This document shows, piece after piece, positions 42,022-48,979 of a stretch of 64,000 bases of DNA (position 1 is its first letter; every line of letters begins with the position of its first letter). This DNA is from Actinophytocola sp036378875 (GTDB taxonomy: Bacteria > Actinomycetota > Actinomycetes > Mycobacteriales > Pseudonocardiaceae): NCBI RefSeq assembly GCF_036378875.1, contig NZ_DASUVO010000153.1, positions 1 to 64,000 on the forward strand, given 5' to 3'. The notes beneath the pieces were generated by a model, which saw only the letters and a program-made list of their open reading frames with translations, was not told the origin of the DNA and searched no databases. Both the position numbers and the translations under genes were made by a program.

Positions 42022-43455
42022 TCACACTGTCAAGCGTTCTCGGAACGTTTCCTTCGCCGTGAGGAAGGCGCAGAACAGGCCGATCAGCAGTGCGGCCCTG
42101 CCCCACACGCCGACCATCACCGCCTGCGCCGCGAGACCGTCGAGGATGCCGCCGTGCCTTCCGTAGAAGACCTCGTACAGCCAGCGGAAGATGCCGATCC
42201 CCATCACCAGATCCGCCGCGAAGTACGCCACGATCCAACCCCACCGCACCCGCAGCAGCACGAACATGGGCACGAGCCACAGCGTGTACTGCGGTGAGTG
42301 CACCTTGTGCAGCAGCAGGAACCCGCACAGCATGGCCGCCGACACCGGCACCCACGGGTACGTGCCCTCCTTCTGGTACCGCACCCAGCCGATGGCGCAC
42401 GCCACCACGAAGGAGATCAGCATGAGCAGCGGTGACAGGACACCGATGAGCTCCTGCACCGCCGCGTTGTTCGACTCCGAGAACGGGCGGAACCCCCAGA
42501 ACCAGATCGAGTTCGTGGTGAGGTCGGCTTTGCGCAGCAGCTGGAACGTGAACGACGCGCGCCAGCCCTCGAAGCCCGCGATCATGAACGGCACGTTCAC
42601 CGCGATCGCCGTGCCGAGTGCCGTGAGGGCCACGCGCAGCGCGCCGCGCCAGTCGGGGCCGGCGCGGCCGCCGAACTCCGCACCGCCGCGACCGCCGGTC
42701 AGCACGTACAGCATCAGCGGCAGCGCGAAGATCGCCGGGTAGACCTTGAACGCGAAGCCGAGCCCCAACAGCACCGCCGCGACCGTGGCTCTGGTCAGCA
42801 GCGGGCGTTCGGCGCCTCGCCTGCCCCAGCCGTGGTGCACCACGTAGAACGCCGCCGTCGCGCACAGCACCACCGGCAGTTCCCAGTTGTGGAACGCGTA
42901 CATCACGAGCGGCGGACCGACCGCCCACAGCAGTGCCCGCCAGCCGGACATCCGCCCGAGCATCCACGCGGTGGCCAGCCCGAACGGCGCCAGTAGCAAC
43001 GCCGAGTACAGCAGGAACTCGGCGTCGGTGTGCGCCGGGATCGCGGACGCCCAGATGAACACGCCGGTCAGGACCGGGTACTCGACCACGCCGCCGACCG
43101 GCTGGCCCTCGTCGGTCAACTTGCCGTGCACGTACGGGAAGACGTGGCGGTCGATGTCGCGGCCGATCCACAGCGTCTGGATGTCCGAGTAGCAGACCTC
43201 CTGGTACCGACGCTCGTCGAAGTCGGGCTGGCTGCGGCCCAGCTCGTCGAAACGCGGTCCGGTACAGCGGTCCTTGTTGACGAACCCCAGGATCAGCGTG
43301 ATGCCGCACAGCGCGGTGAGCAGGACGAGCCCGAGCGAGGTCAGGCGGACGCCGAGGCCGGTGCGATCCCCCGCCCCCTCCTCCGACACGTCCGACTCCC
43401 CTGACCTCGGTTGCGACTCGGGTGCCGCCGCCGCACCGGCAGGCACGATGCTCAC
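42022..43455 (-). CDS. GT87-family mannosyltransferase-like membrane protein (copy 2)
   Basis: A 477-residue membrane protein homologous to the GT87 gene at 39.6 kb. Shared blocks are YPVLTGVFIWASA, GPPLVMYAFHNWELPVVL, GLGFAFKVYPAIFALPL and HKVHSPQYTLWLVPMF. About 11 hydrophobic segments are visible. The GTG at 43455 overlaps the stop of the endonuclease IV gene as GTGA. The two copies lie in opposite orientations only 0.8 kb apart. The second copy, with its neighbours, interrupts the order found between Rv0051 and rpsF in M. tuberculosis. Confidence 0.87.
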   Translation of the reverse strand: MSIVPAGAAAAPESQPRSGESDVSEEGAGDRTGLGVRLTSLGLVLLTALCGITLILGFVNKDRCTGPRFDELGRSQPDFDERRYQEVCYSDIQTLWIGRDIDRHVFPYVHGKLTDEGQPVGGVVEYPVLTGVFIWASAIPAHTDAEFLLYSALLLAPFGLATAWMLGRMSGWRALLWAVGPPLVMYAFHNWELPVVLCATAAFYVVHHGWGRRGAERPLLTRATVAAVLLGLGFAFKVYPAIFALPLMLYVLTGGRGGAEFGGRAGPDWRGALRVALTALGTAIAVNVPFMIAGFEGWRASFTFQLLRKADLTTNSIWFWGFRPFSESNNAAVQELIGVLSPLLMLISFVVACAIGWVRYQKEGTYPWVPVSAAMLCGFLLLHKVHSPQYTLWLVPMFVLLRVRWGWIVAYFAADLVMGIGIFRWLYEVFYGRHGGILDGLAAQAVMVGVWGRAALLIGLFCAFLTAKETFRERLTV

Positions 43456-44222
43456 CGGCCCGTGGCCTCACGCAGGAACGCGATGTCGTCCGCCTGCCCC
43501 TCGGCCGGCGTCTCGACCACGACGGGCGCGCCGGCCTCGGCGACCACCGCGGCGAGCTGCGCTGAGTCGATCATGCCAGTCGCGATGTTGGCGTGGCGGT
43601 CACGTGACGACGCGAACTCGTCCCGCGAGCTGTTCAGGTGGACCAGGTCGATGCGGCCGGTGATGGCCCTGACCCGCTCGACGATGCCGACCAGGTCCTC
43701 ACCGGCGGCGAACGCGTGGCACGTGTCCAGGCAGAAACCGGCGCCGAACTCCCCCACCTCGTCCCACAGCCGCGCGAGCATGTCGAACCGGCGGGCCATG
43801 GCGTTGTCCCCGCCCGCGGTGTTCTCGATCAGGATGGGCAGCGGGAAGCCACCTGCCTCGGCCTGCCGCTCGAAGAACTTGCGCCAGTTTGTGAGTCCGG
43901 CGGCCGGGTCCTCGCCCTGGGTCACGTGGCCGCCGTGCACGATCAGGCCCTTCGCGCCCGTCTTCGCGGCCGACTCCGCGTACTGGAGCACCGTCTTGCG
44001 CGACGGGATCCGGATGCGGTTGTTCGTCGAGGCGATGTTCACGGGGTACGGCGAGTGCACGAAGACGTCGATGCCGGCCTCGCGCAGCGCGTCGGCCTGT
44101 GGGTGGGGCGGCTGCGCCTTCCAACTCTGCGGGTCACCGAGGAAGAACTGCACGACGTCCGCGTTCCGCTCTCGCGCGGCGCCGAGAGGGTCGTCGCTGT
44201 GGATGTGGGCGCCGATGCTCAT
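43452..44222 (-). CDS. nfo: Deoxyribonuclease IV (endonuclease IV family AP endonuclease)
   Basis: A 256-residue TIM-barrel enzyme that cuts DNA at abasic sites in base excision repair. SIGAHIHSDDPLGAA opens the barrel. Metal-ligand segments HGGHVTQGED, ILIENTAGGD, GFCLDTCHAFAAG, VHLNSSRDEFASSRDRHANI and VVETP follow the endonuclease IV order. TACGCT lies 8 nt before the ATG at 44222, so the transcript may be leaderless. It heads an operon with the GT87 copy and a small membrane protein. Confidence 0.92.
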   Translation of the reverse strand: MSIGAHIHSDDPLGAARERNADVVQFFLGDPQSWKAQPPHPQADALREAGIDVFVHSPYPVNIASTNNRIRIPSRKTVLQYAESAAKTGAKGLIVHGGHVTQGEDPAAGLTNWRKFFERQAEAGGFPLPILIENTAGGDNAMARRFDMLARLWDEVGEFGAGFCLDTCHAFAAGEDLVGIVERVRAITGRIDLVHLNSSRDEFASSRDRHANIATGMIDSAQLAAVVAEAGAPVVVETPAEGQADDIAFLREATGR

Positions 44223-44409
44223 GGCCCGCGAGCGTAGTCGGCCGTGCCGACACAAAGAGGAGGTGTCCGGCCTACTCCTTAGTAGGTAACCGTTGGGCCG
44301 GATGGTCCAATAACGCCCGTCAGGCAAGTTGCCAGCCTGGTCAACGTCACCTGAGCGGGTTAACGTCGTTGAACAGGTGTTACCGGCGAGTACCGGGAGG
44401 GGAAGAACG

Positions 44410-45402
44410 ATGCGCCGACGCGTGAAGAGCTTCGTCACCGCGGCCGCGCTCGTCTTCGCCACGTCGTCGATGACACTTCTGGCCGGTAGCGGCACCGCCA
44501 ACGCGGCCGAGCCGATCATCATCGGCGACTGTTCCGTCAATGTCCAGGGCACCCCGGGCCAGCCGATCTCACTCGCGCCCGCCGCCGTGCTCGGCATCAT
44601 CACCGACGTCATCCGGGCCATCCCCCTCCTCGGCCCGCCGATCGCCGCCGAGGCCAACAAGGTGATCGCCACGCTGCCGCCCATCCCGATCGGCGCGGTG
44701 CCGAACGGCACCAGCTACATCACCGGCGGCACCATCGCGAACGCCGTGGCCACGGAACTCAGGAAGGACCCGCTCGGGATCGGCGGCCTGCTCGCGGACT
44801 TCATCGCCGGCGTGCAGACCCAGCTGACGCAGGTGTGTGGCGTGACGGTCACCGGCACCAACGCCGCGGTGGCACCCGTGCAGGACGGCGCGGCAGCCGT
44901 CGCGGACGCCTCGGAGGAGGCGACGGCGAAGGTCATCCCCAGCCTCCCGGGCAGCACGCCCGGCGCGCCAGGTGGGTCTCCCGGCTCGAACCCCGGCACG
45001 ACGCCGAGCACCGGCGGCGGCACCCCGGCGCCCAACCAACCCGTCACCGGCGGCGTGTCGGGCCTCGGCCTCGACCTGTACCAGTCGGGTCTGTGGAACT
45101 TCGGCCGCTCACCGATGGCCGACTACTCGAACATCCCGTTCGCCCGGCCAGGCATGTGGGCCCCGTCGCCCGGCGTCCGCTACGGCGGCGGCGTGCCGGG
45201 GTACTCGCCGGAGTTCGGCATCGTCGGGCAGACCGCGCCGGACGACGGCGTCTCCGTCGCCGGGCGCGCGGAGGCGATGAGCCCCTCACGCGGCCAGCGG
45301 GTCGAGTTCCCGGTGCTGCTCGCGGTGCTCATGCTGTCCGGCGTGACGGCCGCGCTCGTCCGCACCTGGGTGCTGCGCAGGGCGCTGCCGGCCGCCATGT
45401 AG
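44410..45402 (+). CDS. Secreted protein with C-terminal membrane anchor, unknown function
   Basis: A 330-residue protein with an N-terminal signal peptide (residues about 1-33, ending GSGTANAA), a globular Ala/Ile/Pro-rich part with two Cys (GDCSVNV and VCGVTV), a Gly/Ser/Thr/Pro linker at residues about 185-215, and a C-terminal membrane helix (LLAVLMLSGVTAALVRTWV) with basic tail. It has no LPxTG motif. The ATG follows GAGGGGAA. Its stop codon overlaps TAGCCT, the likely -10 element of the rpsF operon. Confidence 0.8.
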   Translation: MRRRVKSFVTAAALVFATSSMTLLAGSGTANAAEPIIIGDCSVNVQGTPGQPISLAPAAVLGIITDVIRAIPLLGPPIAAEANKVIATLPPIPIGAVPNGTSYITGGTIANAVATELRKDPLGIGGLLADFIAGVQTQLTQVCGVTVTGTNAAVAPVQDGAAAVADASEEATAKVIPSLPGSTPGAPGGSPGSNPGTTPSTGGGTPAPNQPVTGGVSGLGLDLYQSGLWNFGRSPMADYSNIPFARPGMWAPSPGVRYGGGVPGYSPEFGIVGQTAPDDGVSVAGRAEAMSPSRGQRVEFPVLLAVLMLSGVTAALVRTWVLRRALPAAM

Positions 45403-45475
45403 CCTGTCTTCCGCAAGACCCCTCCTGCCACGGAGAGCCCGTGGCCGCCAAGCCCACAGGAGGTGAGTGGTCTTC
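45400..45475 (+). promoter_or_regulatory. rpsF operon promoter and leader
   Basis: TAGCCT at 45400-45405 is a good -10 element and overlaps the preceding stop codon. The leader has a hairpin CCACGG-AGAGC-CCGTGG (45428-45444) followed by GCCGCC and AGGAGGTGA. In many bacteria the rpsF leader binds the S6:S18 complex. The hairpin is placed correctly for such feedback, but I cannot confirm the consensus by eye. Confidence 0.45.
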
Positions 45476-45772
45476 ATGCGTCATTACGAGGTCATGGTCA
45501 TCCTCGATCCCACTCTCGACGAGCGCACGGTTCAGCCGACTCTCGACAACTTCCTCAACGTCATCCGCACCTCTGGCGGGAACGTCGAGAAGGTCGAGGT
45601 CTGGGGCAAGCGTCGCCTCTCGTTCGAGATCAAGAAGCACACCGAGGGCATCTACGCCGTGCTCGATGTGAACTCCGAGCCAGCAGCGGTCAAGGAGCTC
45701 GACCGTCAGCTGGGGCTCCAGGAGTCGGTGCTACGGACTAAGGTCCTGCGGCGCGACTCCGCGGGGGCCTGA
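45476..45772 (+). CDS. rpsF: 30S ribosomal protein S6
   Basis: A 98-residue ribosomal protein with the S6 sequence MRHYEVMVILDPTLDERTV, WGKRRLSFEIKKHTEGIYAV and a C-terminus ending VLRTKVLRRD. It binds 16S rRNA together with S18, encoded two genes downstream. ATG 45476 lies 11 nt after AGGAGG, and GTG 45467 would be too close to it. It heads the rpsF-ssb-rpsR-rplI operon. Confidence 0.97.
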   Translation: MRHYEVMVILDPTLDERTVQPTLDNFLNVIRTSGGNVEKVEVWGKRRLSFEIKKHTEGIYAVLDVNSEPAAVKELDRQLGLQESVLRTKVLRRDSAGA

Positions 45773-45788
45773 CACCTGGAGGTACAAC

Positions 45789-46280
45789 ATGGCCGGCGAC
45801 ACGGTCATCACCGTTATCGGCAACCTGACCGCCGACCCCGAGCTGCGGTTCACGCAGTCCGGCGCAGCGGTCGCCAACTTCACGGTGGCATCGACACCAC
45901 GCACCTTCGACCGCCAGTCCGGTGAGTGGAAGGACGGCGAAGCCCTCTTCCTGCGGTGCAACATCTGGCGGCAGGCCGCGGAGAACGTCGCGGAGTCGCT
46001 GACCCGCGGCGCTCGCGTGATCGTCAGCGGCCGGCTCAAGCAGCGGTCTTTCGAGACCCGTGAGGGCGAGAAGCGTTCCGTCGTCGAGCTCGAGGTCGAC
46101 GAGATCGGCCCCTCGCTGCGGTACGCCACCGCGAAGATCAACAAGGTGGCACGCGGCAGTGGCGGCGGCGGCGCTGGTGGTGGCGGCGGTTACGGCGGCG
46201 GAGCCCCGGCCGACGACCCGTGGGGTTCGGCCCCACCGGCCGGCGCCGGCGGCGGGTTCTCCGACGAGCCACCCTTCTGA
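45789..46280 (+). CDS. ssb: Single-stranded DNA-binding protein
   Basis: A 163-residue SSB with an OB fold (residues 1-115: VITVIGNLTADPELRFTQSG, then FLRCNIWRQAAENVAESL, then RVIVSGRLKQRSFET), a Gly-rich linker and the acidic C-terminal tip SDEPPF that recruits replication and repair proteins. It is the replicative copy, as judged by its place between rpsF and rpsR. Confidence 0.97.
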   Translation: MAGDTVITVIGNLTADPELRFTQSGAAVANFTVASTPRTFDRQSGEWKDGEALFLRCNIWRQAAENVAESLTRGARVIVSGRLKQRSFETREGEKRSVVELEVDEIGPSLRYATAKINKVARGSGGGGAGGGGGYGGGAPADDPWGSAPPAGAGGGFSDEPPF

Positions 46281-46316
46281 CATACAGCTTCGGGATTTGA
46301 CTGAGGAGTAAGACCA

Positions 46317-46571
46317 GTGGCTAAGCCACCCATTCGCAAGCCCAAGAAGAAGGTTTGCGTGTTCTGCAAGGCGGACAAGAAGGCCAAGGCCACCTTGGAC
46401 CAGATCGACTACAAGGACACCACGCTGCTTCGGAAGTACATCTCCGACCGCGGCAAGATCCGTGCTCGCCGGGTCACCGGCAACTGCAGCCAGCACCAGC
46501 GCGACGTCGCCATCGCGGTGAAGAACGCGCGGGAGATGGCGCTGCTGCCCTACACCTCGACCGCGCGCTGA
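46317..46571 (+). CDS. rpsR: 30S ribosomal protein S18, zinc-ligand (C+) type
   Basis: An 84-residue S18. KPKKKVCVFCKADKK and the later GNCSQHQRDVAIAVK show it keeps the Cys ligands, so it is the zinc-binding paralogue type, expected when zinc is sufficient. GTG 46317 follows GAGGAG. It is the third gene of the operon. Confidence 0.96.
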   Translation: MAKPPIRKPKKKVCVFCKADKKAKATLDQIDYKDTTLLRKYISDRGKIRARRVTGNCSQHQRDVAIAVKNAREMALLPYTSTAR

Positions 46572-46585
46572 TCAGGAGTCCTCAG

Positions 46586-47038
46586 ATGAAACTCATCCTC
46601 ACCACGGATGTCGAGGGTCTCGGTGGGCCGGGCGACATCGTCGAGGTCAAGGACGGCTACGGGCGCAACTACCTGTTGCCCCGCCGGTTCGCCATCCCGG
46701 CCACCAAGGGTGCCGAGAAGCAGGTGCAGACCATCCGTCGCGCGCAGCAGGCCAGGGCCATCCGTGGCCTCGACCACGCGAAGGAGGTCAAGGCGGCGAT
46801 CGAGAAGGTCGCTCCGGTGAAGCTGGTGGCCAAGGCCGCCCCGGGCACCGGCAAGCTGTTCGGTTCGGTCACCTCGACCGACATCGTGTCCGCCGTCAAG
46901 GCGGCCGGTGGTCCGGTTCTCGACAAGCGGACGGTGGAGCTGCCCGGTCACATCAAGACCACCGGCAAGCACCAGGTCAACGTCCGGCTGCACCCGGATG
47001 TCACCGTCGCGATCAAGCTCGAGGTCACTGCGGGCTGA
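46586..47038 (+). CDS. rplI: 50S ribosomal protein L9
   Basis: A 150-residue L9 with the conserved N-terminal domain (MKLILTTDVEGLGGPGDIVE, DGYGRNYLLPRRFA) and C-terminal domain (KLFGSVTSTDI, ELPGHIKTTGKHQV). ATG 46586 follows AGGAG by 7 nt. It ends the ribosomal operon, with a hairpin 41 nt after the stop. Confidence 0.97.
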   Translation: MKLILTTDVEGLGGPGDIVEVKDGYGRNYLLPRRFAIPATKGAEKQVQTIRRAQQARAIRGLDHAKEVKAAIEKVAPVKLVAKAAPGTGKLFGSVTSTDIVSAVKAAGGPVLDKRTVELPGHIKTTGKHQVNVRLHPDVTVAIKLEVTAG

Positions 47039-47079
47039 ACGCCGCCTCGCATTAAATGCACGGAGAGTAGTCGTCATCG

Positions 47080-47123
47080 CGTCAGCCCCGTGTCGGGTTT
47101 CCGCAACCTGGCCGGGGCTGACG
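47080..47123 (+). terminator. Terminator hairpin after rplI
   Basis: CGTCAGCCCCG pairs with CGGGGCTGACG (11 bp, perfect) around a 22-nt loop that itself contains a small stem (GGGTT/AACCT). A second, weaker hairpin ACGCGCC/GGCGCGT with TTT follows at 47150-47180. Confidence 0.65.
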
Positions 47124-47211
47124 GGTGTTCGCGCGACACCGGTTCCGTGACGCGCCGGCGACACGCCGAAGGCGCGTTTTCCTCCGACACGCCGGTCGGA
47201 TTCAGGGGAGT

Positions 47212-47374
47212 TTTTCCACAACCTGTACACAGCCCCTGAGCAGGGGTTTCTTTGGCGATGGCGCAAGCTGTCCCCAAGTTGTCCACAGGCTGCCCGATTG
47301 GCTGTGACTGGTTGCCTGGGTCGTCCCGACCACGTCCACACGGCGTCCACAGGGCGTCCACAGGTCTGTCCACA
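47212..47374. promoter_or_regulatory. DnaA-box-like cluster between rplI and dnaB
   Basis: The strand reads TTTTCCACA (47212-47220), TTGTCCACA (47279-47287, perfect actinobacterial box), and then four GTCCACA cores starting at 47334, 47345, 47356 and 47368. The last four are spaced 11, 11 and 12 bp, about one helical turn, so they lie on one face of DNA. No dnaA or dnaN is present, so this is not oriC. Confidence 0.6.
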
Positions 47375-47495
47375 GGAGGGATTGCGGACCGGAATCGCGC
47401 CATCTAGGTTCCGTCTGTCCGCTTGCTCTGCGTGTCGGCTCCAGCTCGGCGGCCTGCGACTTGCCGCCGCCAACGCGAGTGCTTATCGTGGATGT

Positions 47496-47511
47496 TCGAA
47501 CGTGTGTTCGA
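47496..47511. promoter_or_regulatory. Perfect actinobacterial SOS (LexA) box upstream of dnaB
   Basis: TCGAACGTGTGTTCGA matches the mycobacterial LexA consensus TCGAAC-N4-GTTCGA at all twelve specified bases. It lies 66 bp before the dnaB start codon, where LexA could repress transcription until DNA damage. Confidence 0.75.
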
Positions 47512-47526
47512 GATTGAGGGGGCCGC

Positions 47527-47571
47527 GTCAATGAGGGGGCAGTCAATGAGGGGGCGGCCAATGAGGGGGCA
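47527..47571 (+). repeat. Three 15-bp tandem repeats, each with ATG and Shine-Dalgarno-like AGGGGG
   Basis: Units start at 47527, 47542 and 47557 and read G(T/C)CAATGAGGGGGC(A/G). Because 15 is a multiple of three, the repeats stay in frame and create the short upstream ORF. The third AGGGGG is also the ribosome-binding site of dnaB, 8 nt before its GTG. Confidence 0.85.
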
Positions 47572-47587
47572 TCGTCGGTGGCTCTGA
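47531..47587 (+). CDS. Putative 18-codon upstream ORF overlapping the dnaB start
   Basis: ATG at 47531 opens MRGQSMRGRPMRGHRRWL and stops at 47587. Its stop codon lies inside dnaB, whose GTG (47578) is in another frame, so the overlap is 10 nt. Three in-frame ATGs each begin an MRG unit. A ribosome finishing this ORF would end right over the dnaB start and could couple the two. No Shine-Dalgarno precedes the first ATG, so expression is uncertain and it may be an artefact of the tandem repeat. Confidence 0.35.
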   Translation: MRGQSMRGRPMRGHRRWL

Positions 47588-48957
47588 CCGATGACCGGAC
47601 GTCCGCGACGGGGCCAGCGGAAGGCGGCAACGGGTACGACCGGCAGCCACCGCAGGATCTGACCGCGGAGCAGAGCGTGCTCGGCGGCATGATGCTGTCG
47701 AAGGACGCGATCGCCGACGTCGTCGAGGTGCTGCGCCCCGGCGACTTCTACCGACCGGCACACCAACTGGTGTACGACTGCGTCCTCGACCTGTACAGCA
47801 GGGGCGAGCCGGCCGACGCCGTGACCGTGGCCGCCGAGCTGGAACGCCGCGGCGAACTACGAAGGATGGGCGGCGCCCCGTACCTCCACACGCTGATCGC
47901 GACCGTCCCGACCGCGGCGAACGCCAGCTACTACGCCGAGATCGTCGCGGAGAAGGCGACTCTGCGCCGCCTGGTCGAGGCCGGTACCCGCATCGTGCAG
48001 CTCGGCTACTCCGGTGCCGAAGGCGCGGACATCAACGAGATCGTCGACCGCGCCCAGTCCTCGATCTACGAGGTCACCGAACGCCGCATGAGCGAGGACT
48101 ACGTAGCCCTCGAAGAGCTCCTGCAGCCGACGATGGACGAAATCGACGCGATCGCCTCCCGCGGCGGCACGTCCCTGGGCATCCCCACTGGTTTCGCCGA
48201 CTTCGAAGCGGTGACCAACGGCCTACACCCAGGCCAAATGATCATCATTGCCGCGCGCCCCGGTATCGGCAAGTCAACCCTGGGATTGGATTTCGCGCGG
48301 TCCTGTTCGATCACCCACCGCATGACCAGCGTGATCTTCTCTCTGGAGATGAGCCGCACCGAGATCGTCATGCGCATGTTGTCGGCGGAGGCCAAGATCC
48401 GCCTGGCGGACATGCGTGGTGGCCGCATGACCGACGACGACTGGACCAGGCTCGCCCGCCGCATGAGCGAGGTCAGCGAGGCACCGCTGTTCGTGGACGA
48501 CTCCCCGAACATGACGATGATGGAGATCCGCGCGAAGGCCCGGCGGCTCAAGCAGCGGCACGACCTGAAGTTGATCGTCGTCGACTACATGCAGCTGATG
48601 TCGTCCGGCAAGCGGGTCGAGTCCCGGCAGCAGGAAGTCTCGGAGTTCTCCCGGCAGCTGAAGCTGCTGGCCAAGGAACTCGAGGTGCCGGTGATCGCGA
48701 TCAGCCAGCTCAACCGAGGCCCGGAACAACGCACGGACAAACGCCCGATGCTCGCGGACCTGCGCGAGTCGGGCTCGCTCGAACAGGACGCCGACATGGT
48801 GATCCTGATCCACCGTCCGGACGCCTTCGAACGGGACGACCCCCGGGCCGGCGAGGCCGACCTGATCCTGGCCAAGCACCGCGCGGGCCCGACCGCCACG
48901 ATCACGGTGGCTCACCAGCTGCACTACAGCCGCTTCGCCGATCTGGCCCAGGCCTGA
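47578..48957 (+). CDS. dnaB: Replicative DNA helicase
   Basis: A 459-residue DnaB. The N-terminal domain shows PPQDLTAEQSVLGGMMLSKD and RPGDFYRPAHQLVYDCVLDL. The RecA-like motor has Walker A ARPGIGKSTL near residue 228, Walker B-like LIVVDYMQLM, ISQLNRGPEQR, and RESGSLEQDADMVILIHR with the arginine-finger region. No intein interrupts it, unlike M. tuberculosis dnaB. GTG 47578 has AGGGGG 8 nt upstream. Its upstream region combines DnaA-like boxes, an SOS box and a repeat-encoded upstream ORF. Confidence 0.97.
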   Translation: MALTDDRTSATGPAEGGNGYDRQPPQDLTAEQSVLGGMMLSKDAIADVVEVLRPGDFYRPAHQLVYDCVLDLYSRGEPADAVTVAAELERRGELRRMGGAPYLHTLIATVPTAANASYYAEIVAEKATLRRLVEAGTRIVQLGYSGAEGADINEIVDRAQSSIYEVTERRMSEDYVALEELLQPTMDEIDAIASRGGTSLGIPTGFADFEAVTNGLHPGQMIIIAARPGIGKSTLGLDFARSCSITHRMTSVIFSLEMSRTEIVMRMLSAEAKIRLADMRGGRMTDDDWTRLARRMSEVSEAPLFVDDSPNMTMMEIRAKARRLKQRHDLKLIVVDYMQLMSSGKRVESRQQEVSEFSRQLKLLAKELEVPVIAISQLNRGPEQRTDKRPMLADLRESGSLEQDADMVILIHRPDAFERDDPRAGEADLILAKHRAGPTATITVAHQLHYSRFADLAQA

Positions 48958-48979
48958 CGCTCTCGCATACCGTTGGGGC

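Noticed and set aside
43592..43604. GTCACGTGAC within the endonuclease IV gene as a second parS
   Set aside because: Only the CACGTG centre matches; the GTTT/AAAC flanks are absent and it lies in coding sequence.
47212..47374. Chromosomal origin oriC at the DnaA-box-like cluster
   Set aside because: No dnaA, dnaN or rpmH genes, too few boxes, and no AT-rich unwinding region; the gap is only 539 bp between rplI and dnaB.
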